The translations under genes and the position numbers were made by a program. A DNA stretch of 64,000 bases from Agrobacterium rosae (lineage in GTDB: Bacteria; Pseudomonadota; Alphaproteobacteria; Rhizobiales; Rhizobiaceae): contig NZ_NXEJ01000004.1 of the NCBI RefSeq assembly GCF_002915175.1, positions 1 through 64,000 of the forward strand. The letters are read 5' to 3'. The stretch's first letter is position 1, and each line of letters opens with the position of its first letter. The notes beneath the pieces are model-generated. The model was not told the DNA's origin. It worked only from the letters and a program-made list of their open reading frames with translations, and made no database searches. This document shows, in pieces, positions 46,403 through 55,643 of the stretch.

Positions 46403-47446
46403 CTACTCAAACCGATCAATAATACTAATCCCACTATCCCTAAACGTGTCCATCTCGGGAAGTGCCGTCACCGCATCCGACAACGAAATATGCCGCCCAA
46501 TCAGCTTCTCCGGCGAGAGCTTTCCAGTCTTGATCATCGCCAGCATATCATCATAACGCCAGGCCTGCATGCCGTGGCTGCCATAGATTTCCAGTTCGTG
46601 GGCAATCACCCGTGCCATCGGTATCTGCGGCATGGAATGATCGGCCAGCATCAACCCTACCTGGACGTGGCGTCCGCGACGGCGCAGGTTGGTGATGGAG
46701 TTGCAGCAGGTCTGTGGATGGCCTAGCGCATCGACGGAGACATGCGCGCCGCCGCCGGTGATGTCGCGCACAGCCTCGGCCACGTCAGAAACCTCGCGGC
46801 TGTTGATGGTTGCGGTTGCGCCCAGTTCTTTCGCCAGCGCCAGCTTGTCCTCGGCAATATCGATGGCGACGACCTGCGCGCCGAGCCCCGCACCGATCAT
46901 GATGGCCGAAAGGCCCACGCCGCCGCAGCCATGCACGGCCAGCCACTCGCCGCCCTTCAGCCGCCCCTGATCGACCACGGCACGAAACGAGGTAGCGAAG
47001 CGGCAGCCGAGGCTGGCGGCCGTATCGAAGCCCATCTCATCGGGCATATGCACGAGGTTCTGGTCGGCATAATCGATGGCGACATATTCGGCATAGGAGC
47101 CCCAATGGGTAAAGCCCGGCTGGAACTGCGTTTCGCAAACCTGCTGGTTGCCGGAGCGGCATTCCTGGCAATGGCCGCAGCCCGAAACGAACGGCACCGT
47201 GACGCGGTCACCGACCTTGAAGCGCATGACGTTTTTGCCGACAGCAGAAATGACGCCCGCAAATTCATGGCCCGGCACATGCGGCAAGCGGATGTCGCTG
47301 TCATGGCCCATCCAGCCGTGCCAGTCGCTGCGGCACATGCCCGTCGCCTTGACTGCGATCACCACGCCATCCGGCGTCGGTTCCGGGTCCGGCAGGTTGG
47401 CGATGATGGGTGCTTCGCCGAAGCGTTCGTAGAACAATGCGCGCAT
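46403..47446 (-). CDS. Zinc-dependent alcohol dehydrogenase
   Basis: A 347-residue medium-chain dehydrogenase/reductase. Catalytic zinc ligands lie in [10 protein letters not shown] (Cys) and PGHEFAG (His-Glu). The structural zinc is held by four Cys in [16 protein letters not shown]. The Rossmann motif is [17 protein letters not shown], and the acidic IDIAEDK after it suggests NAD preference. CAGGAG precedes the ATG. It follows the ABC transporter genes on the same strand but is separated from them by a repeat and a gene fragment. Substrate unknown; an amino-alcohol or alcohol from the neighbouring catabolic genes is possible. Confidence 0.9.
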   Translation of the reverse strand: MRALFYERFGEAPIIANLPDPEPTPDGVVIAVKATGMCRSDWHGWMGHDSDIRLPHVPGHEFAGVISAVGKNVMRFKVGDRVTVPFVSGCGHCQECRSGNQQVCETQFQPGFTHWGSYAEYVAIDYADQNLVHMPDEMGFDTAASLGCRFATSFRAVVDQGRLKGGEWLAVHGCGGVGLSAIMIGAGLGAQVVAIDIAEDKLALAKELGATATINSREVSDVAEAVRDITGGGAHVSVDALGHPQTCCNSITNLRRRGRHVQVGLMLADHSMPQIPMARVIAHELEIYGSHGMQAWRYDDMLAMIKTGKLSPEKLIGRHISLSDAVTALPEMDTFRDSGISIIDRFE

Positions 47447-47504
47447 GTGTTTCTCCTGAGATGGCCTTGTCTAGCCCGATCTCCCAGTCAGAAACAGTGC
47501 GCCA

Positions 47505-47579
47505 GCCTGCTACAATCATCAAATCTTCTGATGCGAATTTCAGTGTGATGGGTTCGCTGATGGCCGGTGGTGTCTTTTC
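47505..47579 (-). pseudogene. Duplicated fragment of the ABC transporter ATPase C-terminus
   Basis: In this frame the sequence reads EKTPPAISEPITLKFASEDL and then MIVAG, almost the same as the last 25 residues of the ATPase gene ending at 47900. DNA identity is high over about 70 bases. There is no upstream portion of an ATPase gene. The remnant sits on the same strand as the intact gene, with a family C repeat between them. I read it as a leftover of a duplication or of a lost paralogous transporter gene. Confidence 0.8.
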
Positions 47580-47673
47580 CGAGACCGTCGTCACGACACC
47601 GTTGGAGCGAAAATCGGAATCTCTTTTTTGAGAGGACGTTCTGTCTTGGCGCGTTGAAATACAGCGGGTGACA

Positions 47674-47854
47674 GTGGGTGTGGCTCACCCCCCTCTGTCC
47701 TGCCGGACATCTCCCCCACAAGGAGGGAGATCGCATGGGCGCACCGACATCACTTCAATCGCAACGTCAGAGATAATCGAGCGATCACCACGAATCGATC
47801 TCCCCACCTGTGGGGGAGATGCCCGGCAGGGCAGAGGGGGGTGAGCCACACCCG
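47674..47854. repeat. Large palindromic repeat, family C copy 2
   Basis: The same arms as the copy at 46176: GTGGGTGTGGCTCACC on the left, its complement on the right, each enclosing the CTGCCGG-CATCTCCCC segment. The centre is different from the other copies. It separates the intact ATPase gene from the duplicated tail fragment. Confidence 0.87.
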
Positions 47855-47899
47855 CTGTCGTCCATTGTGGCGAAAGACGTGCAGATCGCCGTCCCGCTG

Positions 47900-48958
47900 T
47901 CAGTCTGCCACAATCATCAAATCGTCCGATGCGAATTTCAGCGTGATGCGCTCGCCAATCGCGGGCGGTGTCTTGCCGGGATCGTTGAACATATCGAAGG
48001 ACAGCGTCGCGCCGCCCACATCCATGCGTGTGCGAATGACCGAGCCGAGGAAGTGGCTGGAGGTTACGGTGCCTGATATGGCGACGTCACCGACATTGGC
48101 TTCACCCAGAGAACCGGCCTCGGGCCGCAATGCCACAGTGACCTTCTCGCCATTGCCTTTGCCCAGCGGCTTCTTCAGCGAAACCTGCTGGTCACCCATT
48201 TGTATCGTGCTGGTGGATGCATCGACAACGGTCGCATCAATCAGGTTCAACGTACCCACGAAGGACGCCACGAAGCGGGTCGCTGGCTTGTTGTAAATGT
48301 CGAAGGGCGAGCCGATCTGGTCGGCGCGTCCGGCATTCATCACCACGATGCGGTCGGATATCGTGAGTGCCTCTTCCTGATCGTGCGTCACGAAAATGGT
48401 GGTAATACCGAGCTTGCGTTGAATACTGCGGATTTCCTCCCGCAGCGAAACGCGGATTTTGGCATCGAGCGCAGACAGCGGTTCGTCCAGCAGTAGAACC
48501 TGCGGCTTGGGGGCGAGCGCCCGCGCCAGTGCCACGCGCTGCTGCTGCCCGCCGGACATCTGGTAGGGGTAGCGGTCGGCCAGATGATCCAGATGGATCA
48601 GCGCTAGCATTTCCTTCACCCGCGCGTCGATTTCAGCTTTTGGCTTGCCAGCGATTTTCAGACCGAAGGCGACGTTTTCGTAGACATTCATATTGGGAAA
48701 CAGCGCATAGGCCTGAAACACCATGCCGATATTGCGTTGGTTGGGTTTTAGTGTCGTCTGGTCCTTGCCGTTGATGACGATGGAGCCTTCGCTGGGCGTC
48801 TCGAAACCGGCGATCATGCGCAAAATAGTGGTCTTGCCGCAGCCAGATGGTCCCAAGAAAGAAACGAATTCTCCCTGCTCGATCGCCATGTTGAAATCAT
48901 GGACGACCTGAACCTGACCAAAGGATTTTCTGATGTTGTGCAGTGTCAAAAAGCTCAT
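47900..48958 (-). CDS. ABC transporter ATP-binding protein (PotA-like)
   Basis: A 352-residue ATPase of a binding-protein-dependent importer. Motifs: Walker A GPSGCGKTT, Q-loop, signature MSGGQQQRVALARAL, Walker B VLLLDEPLSALD and the H-loop TIFVTHDQEEAL. The C-terminal TOBE domain (GSLGEANVGDVAISGTV) is typical of the CUT1/PotA-type subfamily, which imports polyamines, Fe(III), phosphonates and similar substrates. AGGACTTATTTT precedes the ATG. It forms one operon with the two permeases and the binding protein upstream. Confidence 0.92.
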   Translation of the reverse strand: MSFLTLHNIRKSFGQVQVVHDFNMAIEQGEFVSFLGPSGCGKTTILRMIAGFETPSEGSIVINGKDQTTLKPNQRNIGMVFQAYALFPNMNVYENVAFGLKIAGKPKAEIDARVKEMLALIHLDHLADRYPYQMSGGQQQRVALARALAPKPQVLLLDEPLSALDAKIRVSLREEIRSIQRKLGITTIFVTHDQEEALTISDRIVVMNAGRADQIGSPFDIYNKPATRFVASFVGTLNLIDATVVDASTSTIQMGDQQVSLKKPLGKGNGEKVTVALRPEAGSLGEANVGDVAISGTVTSSHFLGSVIRTRMDVGGATLSFDMFNDPGKTPPAIGERITLKFASDDLMIVAD

Positions 48959-48969
48959 AAAATAAGTCC

Positions 48970-49752
48970 TCAGGCCTTGGGAGGCGCGCCTTTTTGATAG
49001 CGCGAGACGAGTTGGATCAGACCCAGGCAGCCCCAGGTGATGCCGAAGGAAATGACGGCAAGGGCGGCAGGCTCATAGGCGCGGTTGGCACCCAGCAGTT
49101 GCATGTAAGGACCAAAGGCCGGGCGGTTCAGCAGCGCCGCCATGGTGAACTCACCGATGACGATGGCAAAGGTGAGAAATGCGCCCGATAGCACCGCCAC
49201 CAGCACATTCGGCAAAATGATGCGGGCGAGAATCGTCGTCCATCCCGCGCCCAGGCTTTGCGCGGCTTCGGTCAGCGTGGTGATGTCGATGGTGCGAAGC
49301 CCGGTATCGACGGCACGGTACATATAGGGCAGGGCCAGCGTGGTATAACCGAACACCAGAAGCAGATTGGTGCCCGATGTCGTGCCCGTCAACGGCAGCC
49401 AGCTGGACGTGTTGTAGAGCCTGATATAACCGAAGACGATGACGATGGCCGGAATGACCAGCGGCAGAAGCGTGATGAACTCGATGACCGGGCGAAGTGC
49501 TGGCAGCTTCAACCGCACCCAATAGGCTGTGGGAACGACGAGCAGGATGCCGAAAATAATGGTGCACAACGCCATCACGATGGAGAAGGTGAACGTCTCC
49601 TGAAAGCGCGGGTCGCTGAGAACCTTGCCGTAAGCATCGAAAGAATACTCACCGCGCCGCATTTTCAAAGAGAAATTCGTCATGCCGATCAAGGGCAGGG
49701 CGAAGTAGAGCATGCCGAACAGCAGCGCACCCCAGGCGAAAATCCGCTTCAT
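48970..49752 (-). CDS. ABC transporter permease (PotC-like)
   Basis: A 260-residue inner-membrane permease with six predicted spans. The EAA-type cytoplasmic loop, LTEAAQSLGAGWTTILARIILP, contacts the ATPase. The ATG at 49752 overlaps the stop of the other permease (ATGA), with GAGAGG eight bases upstream; a GTG three codons earlier is the alternative. It pairs with the 296-residue permease to form the membrane channel of the importer. Confidence 0.9.
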   Translation of the reverse strand: MKRIFAWGALLFGMLYFALPLIGMTNFSLKMRRGEYSFDAYGKVLSDPRFQETFTFSIVMALCTIIFGILLVVPTAYWVRLKLPALRPVIEFITLLPLVIPAIVIVFGYIRLYNTSSWLPLTGTTSGTNLLLVFGYTTLALPYMYRAVDTGLRTIDITTLTEAAQSLGAGWTTILARIILPNVLVAVLSGAFLTFAIVIGEFTMAALLNRPAFGPYMQLLGANRAYEPAALAVISFGITWGCLGLIQLVSRYQKGAPPKA

Positions 49753-50639
49753 TTCAGCCACCTCTCGCTGCGCGTGCGCATCCAGATATAGAGCGTGTTG
49801 GCAATGCAGGTGACAAGAATCATGCCGAAGGCCAGCGCATAACCGAGGTTGGGATTGCCCAGCACGTCACCGCGGATTTGCGCAAACAGCAGAATGGGCA
49901 CGATGTTGAGCGAGGAACCGGTGAGCGCAATAGCGGTGGCAACCGCGCCGAAGGCGTTGGCAAACAGCAGCGAGAACGTGCCGAGAATGGAGGGCAGCAG
50001 AATGGGAAAGGCCACCATGCGCCAATATTGAAAGCCGCTAGCGCCTAAAATTTCCGCCGCCTCGCGCCATTCGCGCTTCAGGCCATCCAGCGCGGGTGTG
50101 ATGATAAGGATCATCAGCGGTATCTGGAAAAACAGATAGGTGACCGTCAGGCCCCAGAAGGACAGGATGTTGAAGCCCAGCAGGCGCAGATCGAGGCCGA
50201 GCTGCGTTTTCAAAAACACGGTCACGAGACCGACAGGGCCAAGTGTGGCGATGAAGGCAAAGGCCAGCGGTACGCCTGCAAATTGCGAAGCCACACCGGA
50301 AAATGTCAGAAGCGGCGAGCGAATTCTCTGTGGCAGGCCGCCAAGCACCACGGCCGTCGCCACACCAAAGCCGATGAGACAGCCGAGTGCTGCCGAGGCG
50401 ACGCTGATCTTGATGGAAATCCAGTAGGCTGAGAGAATGGACGCGGTGAAAAGGCCCGCAATGTTTTCTAAGGTAAAGCTGCCATCGGGCGTCTGAAAAG
50501 CGCCAAGGACGATTTTCATCGTCGGCATGATCAAAAAAAGCAGAATAAAAATGGCAAATGGCAGAACGCCCAGCCACTCCAGCTTCAGGCGAGGCCTGAC
50601 TGCTGGTCGCGATGGCGCGCCATTGATGTTTGATGACAT
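49749..50639 (-). CDS. ABC transporter permease (PotB-like)
   Basis: A 296-residue permease with about six spans. Its coupling loop is WREAAEILGASGFQYWRMVAFP, a close match to the EAA motif. The N-terminal tail SRPAVRPRLKLEWLGVLPF is cytosolic. The gene follows the binding-protein gene after an intercistronic hairpin and is translationally coupled to the next permease. Substrate is discussed under the binding protein. Confidence 0.9.
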   Translation of the reverse strand: MSSNINGAPSRPAVRPRLKLEWLGVLPFAIFILLFLIMPTMKIVLGAFQTPDGSFTLENIAGLFTASILSAYWISIKISVASAALGCLIGFGVATAVVLGGLPQRIRSPLLTFSGVASQFAGVPLAFAFIATLGPVGLVTVFLKTQLGLDLRLLGFNILSFWGLTVTYLFFQIPLMILIITPALDGLKREWREAAEILGASGFQYWRMVAFPILLPSILGTFSLLFANAFGAVATAIALTGSSLNIVPILLFAQIRGDVLGNPNLGYALAFGMILVTCIANTLYIWMRTRSERWLK

Positions 50640-50687
50640 ATGATGTTCCCAAACGCCGCGATCATTGCGGTCTTATAGAATATAAAT

Positions 50688-50723
50688 CAGCCGCCCCGGA
50701 CTTTAAAAAGACCGGAGCGGCTG
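50688..50723 (-). terminator. Intercistronic hairpin after the binding-protein gene
   Basis: On the minus strand CAGCCGCTCCGG pairs with CCGGGGCGGCTG (one G-T pair), with a 12-base loop and no proper T tract. Such hairpins behind binding-protein genes stabilise the 5' message or reduce read-through, giving more binding protein than permease. Confidence 0.72.
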
Positions 50724-50732
50724 TTTCGTTCG

Positions 50733-51839
50733 TTACTTCACGTTCGCGCCGACAACCTTGTCCCAACCGCCGGTGACGGCAGCCTTGTTGGCATCGACGT
50801 CTTCCAGTGTCGGGAAGATAGCCTTTTCATAGGCTGCTGCTGGTGGCAGGGCGTCCAGGAGGTCCTTTGGAATCTTGTTGGCCTTGGCAAGAGCGTTGAA
50901 GCGGATCGGGTGGCAATAGCCCTTCAACCAGCCAAGCTGACCTTCGTCGGAGTAAAGGTGTTCCATCCAGAGCTTGGCAGCGTTTGGATGCGGTGCGTAG
51001 GCAGAGATGCCCTGCACGTAAACGCCAGCCAGAACGCCGGACGATGGAACGACGACTTCTGTCGGCGGGTTGCCGTTCAGCGTCTTTGCCCATGACAGCG
51101 CGTTGTAGTCCCATGCAACGACGATCGGTGTCGCGCCCTGAGCCACGGTGCCAGCCTTGCCGATAACAGGCAGGAAGTTGCCAGCCTTGTTCAGCTCGCC
51201 GAAATATTTGAGGCCAGCTTCGCCAGCTGCCTTGCCGTCTTTGGCACCGCTGGCAAGACCAGCAGCGAGAACACCGAGAATGGCCTGGTTGGAGGCGCGT
51301 GGGTCACCAGCAAGAGCGACCTGACCGGAATATTCAGGCTTCAGAAGGTCGGCCCAATCCTTCGGCGTGTTGGCAACGAGGTCCTTGTTCACGAACAGGG
51401 ACATGACGCCGTAATAGTCGCCGTACCAGTAACCTTCGGCGTCCTTCACATTGTCAGGAATTTCGTCCCATGTGGAAACCTTGTAAGGCTGGAGAAGGCC
51501 TTCCTTCTTGGCCTGTGGGCCGAATGCCAGACCAACGTCGATCACGTCAGGTGCCTGTGGGCCCTTGTTGTCCTTGTTGGCCTTGATGGCTTCGACTTCG
51601 TCGGCAGAACCAGCGTCCGGGTTCAGTTCGTTGACCTGGATTTCAGGATACTTGGCCTTGAAGGAGGCGATGACGTCGCCGTAACCACACCAGTCGTGGG
51701 GCAGGGCGATGGTCGTCAGCATGCCTTCCTTCTTGGCGGCTGCGATGAGTTCTGCGCTTGGGGCTGCAGCGGCAATCGCAGTGGATGCGATGACCATGGC
51801 AGTGGTGAGCGATAGCAGTCGGCGGCTGTGCGAGATCAC
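50733..51839 (-). CDS. ABC transporter periplasmic substrate-binding protein
   Basis: A 368-residue exported protein. The signal peptide (RRLLSLTTAMVIASTAIAAAA) is followed by a type II periplasmic fold related to the polyamine/iron/thiamine-binding group: VIASFKAKYPEIQVNEL, then YGVMSLFVNKDLVANTPKDW and YVQGISAYAPHPNAAKLWMEH. I chose a GTG start at 51839, with GGAGACTAAAC before it; the longer frame begins with a non-signal-like stretch. Ligand is unknown. The proximity to the amine-ligase cluster makes a cationic amine or amino alcohol a reasonable guess. A MurR/RpiR regulator lies upstream on the same strand. Confidence 0.9.
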   Translation of the reverse strand: MISHSRRLLSLTTAMVIASTAIAAAAPSAELIAAAKKEGMLTTIALPHDWCGYGDVIASFKAKYPEIQVNELNPDAGSADEVEAIKANKDNKGPQAPDVIDVGLAFGPQAKKEGLLQPYKVSTWDEIPDNVKDAEGYWYGDYYGVMSLFVNKDLVANTPKDWADLLKPEYSGQVALAGDPRASNQAILGVLAAGLASGAKDGKAAGEAGLKYFGELNKAGNFLPVIGKAGTVAQGATPIVVAWDYNALSWAKTLNGNPPTEVVVPSSGVLAGVYVQGISAYAPHPNAAKLWMEHLYSDEGQLGWLKGYCHPIRFNALAKANKIPKDLLDALPPAAAYEKAIFPTLEDVDANKAAVTGGWDKVVGANVK

Positions 51840-52046
51840 GTTTAGTCTCCTCTTGTGTCTCATGCGTCTGACGACGCTGTACGTGGGTTGCATGAACGTT
51901 ATGTGACGGTTTTTTCAGGCGAAACTCGCCCTCATCATAGCCTCTGCCGTTTTCTTGCCATCATTGCGCCCGTTCGTCGCCATGATATTTGAGAAACGAC
52001 ATAAAAAATTCGTGTTGCGCCATTTGTTCGTTGGGCGACGCTTTCT

Positions 52047-52931
52047 TCAGTTCTCCTCTTTTCCCGGCTTTCGAAAAAGGCGGGTCTGCTCGAACAGGCC
52101 TTCCAGCGAATTCATTCGCTGACGGGTTTCATCCCAGCCATTGCTTTGCACCGCCTCGATCAGCGCTTCCACCACGAACAGCGTCACCACCGAGCTGTCC
52201 CATGCGGATGGCGCTTCGATGCGCACGCGAAACGTATGTTCGGCAAAGCGCGAGACGGGGGATGTCCACTGGTCGGTGAACAGCAGAATGCGGACATTGT
52301 TGTCATGCGCCACCTGCGCCAGCGTCACCATGTCCTGCTCGTAACGGCGGATATCGAAGATCACCAGAACGTCGCCCGAATTCATGTTCAGCATATATTG
52401 CGGCCATGAACTGGAATTGGACGACATCAGCGACGTCTTGGGGCGGATGACCTGCATGTGCGTGAAGAAATATTCGGCAATCGCCCCGGTAATGCGCCCT
52501 CCGACGAAGTAGATGCTGCGTTTTCTGTCTGCCAGAAGGGTGGCAGCATTGTCGAAGGATGCCGTATCGAGATCACTCAGCGTATCGCGCAGGTTTCCCG
52601 TTATGGCATCGGCGAAGCGGTTGAGAATGTGCAGGCCCGGCGCATTGCTGGCCCAGCGGTCATGCTTGGCGATGGGGTTGGAAATCGTGGCTTCCAGCTC
52701 CTGATGCAGCCTCCCCTGAAACTCGGCATAACCTTTGAAACCCAGCTTTTGTACCATGCGCGCCACGGTCGGCGTCGAGACGCCGGCATTCTCGGCAACT
52801 GTCGTAATGCTGCCAAGCCCCGAGACCGGGTAGTTGCCGAGAAGACTTTCCGCAAGGCGCTTTTCGGCACGCGTCAGGCTCTCGTAATGAGCCTGGATAA
52901 CGTCCGAAACGGTCGCGGCCGAACTGTGCAA
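52047..52931 (-). CDS. MurR/RpiR family transcriptional regulator
   Basis: A 294-residue regulator. The N-terminal helix-turn-helix covers ESLTRAEKRLAESLL to VSTPTVARMVQKLGFKGY. The C-terminal SIS domain begins near IYFVGGRITGAIAEYFFTHM and includes GDVLVIFDIRRYEQD. SIS domains usually bind phosphosugars, but rhizobial members of this family control varied catabolic clusters. It lies between the ABC operon and the divergent amidohydrolase operon and is the best candidate to control both. The 177 bases in front of it contain a TTGACA promoter and two small palindromes. Confidence 0.87.
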   Translation of the reverse strand: MHSSAATVSDVIQAHYESLTRAEKRLAESLLGNYPVSGLGSITTVAENAGVSTPTVARMVQKLGFKGYAEFQGRLHQELEATISNPIAKHDRWASNAPGLHILNRFADAITGNLRDTLSDLDTASFDNAATLLADRKRSIYFVGGRITGAIAEYFFTHMQVIRPKTSLMSSNSSSWPQYMLNMNSGDVLVIFDIRRYEQDMVTLAQVAHDNNVRILLFTDQWTSPVSRFAEHTFRVRIEAPSAWDSSVVTLFVVEALIEAVQSNGWDETRQRMNSLEGLFEQTRLFRKPGKEEN

Positions 52932-53035
52932 ATTTTCCCCCCAGCCGAGCTTTTCGCCGGTCTGTTAGCGCTGATTAAGATACGGGGGACAAAAGGAGTC
53001 AATCAAAAAAATGAAGAGAAAATTTCAAAAACCAT

Positions 53036-53065
53036 TTGACACTTTGGCGTGTGTGAAGAATTCTT
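53036..53065 (+). promoter_or_regulatory. Candidate promoter and palindrome before the amidohydrolase operon
   Basis: TTGACA at 53036-53041 is followed after 17 bases by AATTCT, a partial -10. The 10-base palindrome AAGAATTCTT (53056-53065) overlaps that -10. A second symmetric element GAAAATTTC lies near 53018. These are plausible sites for the divergent MurR/RpiR regulator, but no binding evidence exists. Confidence 0.45.
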
Positions 53066-53108
53066 TTCTAACTGTCGGGGGACAGTGATGTTGGCAGCGG
53101 GGTACACC

Positions 53109-53882
53109 ATGACGGTGCAAGCACAGTTTTTCACAAGCGACGAGGCTGAGCCCGTTGTCGTGGAAAACCCGCTCGGCAAGGGCCGGGTGCTGCTCGTCTG
53201 CGAACACGCCTCTCACACGCTGCCCGCCCGTTTCGGCACCCTTGGCCTCAGTGAAGATGTGCGCACAAGCCATATTGCCTGGGACCCCGGTGCTCTCGCC
53301 GTCACCCGTCTTTTGTCAGCCAGTCTCGACGCTACCGTCATCTACCAGAATTATTCCCGGTTGATTTACGACTGCAACCGCCCGCCGGAATCGCCTTCCG
53401 CCATGCCTGTTACCAGCGAGATTTACGACATTCCCGGTAATGCGGATTTGAGTGAAGCAGAGCGTTTTATCCGCACGGCAGCGCTCTACATCCCGTTTCA
53501 GACCCGCGTCAGCGACCTTGTCAACGAGAGGCGGGAAGCGGGAATTGAGACGGTTCTGGTGACGATGCACAGCTTCACGCCTGTCTATCACGGCAAGCGC
53601 CGCGACGTAGAAATAGGCCTTCTGCACGATACGGATGCCCGGCTGGTCGATGCGATGCTGGATCACACTGAGGGTGGAGATTTCAAGGTCGAGCGCAACG
53701 AACCCTACGGCCCAGAGGATGGCGTGACGCACACGCTACGTCTCCACGCACTGCGGAACGGGCTTTTGAACGTCATGATCGAGGTCAGAAACGACCTGAT
53801 CCAGAACGAGGAGGGGCAGCGGGCTGCTGCCGATTTTCTGAGTGGTCTTTTGACAAAGGCAATCGCCGCTCACAGCCCCTGA
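53109..53882 (+). CDS. N-formylglutamate amidohydrolase family protein
   Basis: A 257-residue hydrolase of the FGase family (HutG-like deformylases). VLLVCEHASHTLPARFG carries the metal-binding His pair. HIAWDPGALAVTRLLSASL and the NYSRLIYDCNRPP box follow, and VTMHSFTPVY contains another likely ligand. Classical members release formate from N-formyl-L-glutamate in histidine degradation, but no hut genes are nearby. Given the neighbouring gamma-glutamyl ligase, hydrolysis of a glutamyl amide is an inference. The ATG at 53109 is one choice; ATG 53088 with GGGGGACAG before it is an alternative. Confidence 0.85.
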   Translation: MTVQAQFFTSDEAEPVVVENPLGKGRVLLVCEHASHTLPARFGTLGLSEDVRTSHIAWDPGALAVTRLLSASLDATVIYQNYSRLIYDCNRPPESPSAMPVTSEIYDIPGNADLSEAERFIRTAALYIPFQTRVSDLVNERREAGIETVLVTMHSFTPVYHGKRRDVEIGLLHDTDARLVDAMLDHTEGGDFKVERNEPYGPEDGVTHTLRLHALRNGLLNVMIEVRNDLIQNEEGQRAAADFLSGLLTKAIAAHSP

Positions 53883-54072
53883 ATTCGCTTTGGCGGGCAT
53901 TGTCCCGCCGGGCAAGAATGCCGTTGCATATCCAAAGAAGGCCAAACAGGTCCGGGTGCAACGTGGGAACAGCAGATGTGCATGGCGTCATGGGTTTTCC
54001 GTCGCGCCGAGACTGGGGCAAAATCGGCCATTCTGGCTGACAGCCTGTTTTTCTTGATCAGGAGAGAACGGC

Positions 54073-55587
54073 ATGGACAATTCATCATCAGGGGTCAGCT
54101 ATAAGAAGGCTGACGCATCTTACTTTGAAAAACGAGGGCTCTCGCGTTACGCGGGTGTCTGGTCGCTTTGGGCGCTGGGCGTCGGCGCGGTTATTTCAGG
54201 CCATTTTTCCGGTTGGAATTTTGGTTTCGCCACCGGCGGCTGGGGCGGCATGCTGGTTGCGGGCATGATCATTGCCGTCATGTATCTGGGGCTGACATTC
54301 TCCATTGCGGAAATGAGCCCGGCCTTGCCACATACGGGCGCGGCCTATTCCTTCGCCCGCACGGCCATGGGCCCATGGGGCGGCTTCATCACCGGGCTTT
54401 GCGAGAATGTCGAATACGTCCTCACCCCCGCCGTCATCGTCACCTTCATCACGGCCTATGTGAACTCCATCCTGGGGCTCGATCCGGTCTATTCACCGCT
54501 CCTTTGGGTGCTGTTTTACGTCATCTTTCTGGCGCTCAACGTCTTCGGACTTGAACTGTCCTTCAAGGTAACGCTGGTCATCACATTGATTTCGCTTGCT
54601 GTTCTCGTCTTCTTCTGGATCAGCGCCATTCCCAATATGGACTTCTCCCGTTGGGCGCTGAACATCGGTGTCGGCCCGGATGGTGCTGCCGTCGAACTGC
54701 CTGAAGGCAATGGCTCGTTCTTCCCCTTCGGCTTCTCCGGCGTTCTGGCCACACTGCCCTTTGCGGTCTGGCTGTTCCTCGCCATCGAGCAATTGCCGCT
54801 GGCTGCCGAAGAATCTGTTGATCCCAAGCGCGATATGCCCAAGGGCATCATTCTTGGCATCATCACGCTGATGATTTCCGCTTTCATGATCGTGCTGCTC
54901 AACCCATCTCTGCCCGGCATCGGAGCCTTCCATCTCGGTTCGTCGCTGGAACCGCTGCTGGATGGTTTCAAGGCTGTTTATGGTGATGGTGGCGTGGTTC
55001 TCTTGGGCTTCGTGGCCCTCACAGGACTCATCGCCAGCTTCCACACCATACTCTATGCGCAAGGCCGCCAGATCTACTCGCTCTCGCGCGCAGGCTATTT
55101 CCCGACTGCGCTGTCCGTCACGCATCCCAAGTTCAAGACACCGCATGTGGCGATGCTGACGGGTGCCATCGTCGGTCTCGCCGTCATGATGACCATCTGG
55201 TTTGCGCTGGGTGCGACCGAAGGCGGCAGCATCATCGGCAGCGTGCTGCTCAACATGGCCGTGTTCGGCGCGATGTTCTCCTACATCATGCAGGCGATCT
55301 CGTTCATCATGCTGCGCCGTAACCTGCCGGATATCGAACGGCCCTTCCGTTCGCCGCTCGGCATTCCCGGCGCTGTCTTGACCATCATTATTGCCGTCAT
55401 AACCTTGCTCTATCAGGTGCAGGACCCGAACTTCACCAAGGGTGTCATCTGGGTGGCGCTGTGGTTTGCCATCGCCATCGCCTATTTCGCGCTGGTTGGC
55501 CGTCACCGCCTCATCCTGTCGCCGGAAGAGGAATTTGCGCTGGAGCACAAGCAGGCCGCACTCAATGCGGCGGCTTCGAAGGCTTGA
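54073..55587 (+). CDS. APC family permease, ethanolamine-permease-like
   Basis: A 504-residue inner-membrane transporter with about twelve spans. The N-terminal ISGHFSGWNFGFATGGWGG is very close to the GWNFG-x2-GG-x-GG signature of ethanolamine permeases (Eat). SPALPHTGAAYSFARTAMGP is the substrate-contact segment of the APC superfamily. AGGAGAGAACGGC precedes the ATG. It is followed by the gamma-glutamyl ligase gene after 56 bases, which links uptake of an amine or amino alcohol to its ligation. Ethanolamine is the leading guess; amino acids cannot be excluded. Confidence 0.88.
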   Translation: MDNSSSGVSYKKADASYFEKRGLSRYAGVWSLWALGVGAVISGHFSGWNFGFATGGWGGMLVAGMIIAVMYLGLTFSIAEMSPALPHTGAAYSFARTAMGPWGGFITGLCENVEYVLTPAVIVTFITAYVNSILGLDPVYSPLLWVLFYVIFLALNVFGLELSFKVTLVITLISLAVLVFFWISAIPNMDFSRWALNIGVGPDGAAVELPEGNGSFFPFGFSGVLATLPFAVWLFLAIEQLPLAAEESVDPKRDMPKGIILGIITLMISAFMIVLLNPSLPGIGAFHLGSSLEPLLDGFKAVYGDGGVVLLGFVALTGLIASFHTILYAQGRQIYSLSRAGYFPTALSVTHPKFKTPHVAMLTGAIVGLAVMMTIWFALGATEGGSIIGSVLLNMAVFGAMFSYIMQAISFIMLRRNLPDIERPFRSPLGIPGAVLTIIIAVITLLYQVQDPNFTKGVIWVALWFAIAIAYFALVGRHRLILSPEEEFALEHKQAALNAAASKA

Positions 55588-55643
55588 ACCAACTCCAAAG
55601 GGCGACCGGCAACGGTCGCCCGATTGAATCAAAAGGAAACATC

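Noticed and set aside
46176-47854. Family C repeats as a CRISPR array or insertion-sequence ends
   Set aside because: Copies are large inverted palindromes more than 1 kb apart, not short regular direct repeats. There is no transposase or cas gene.
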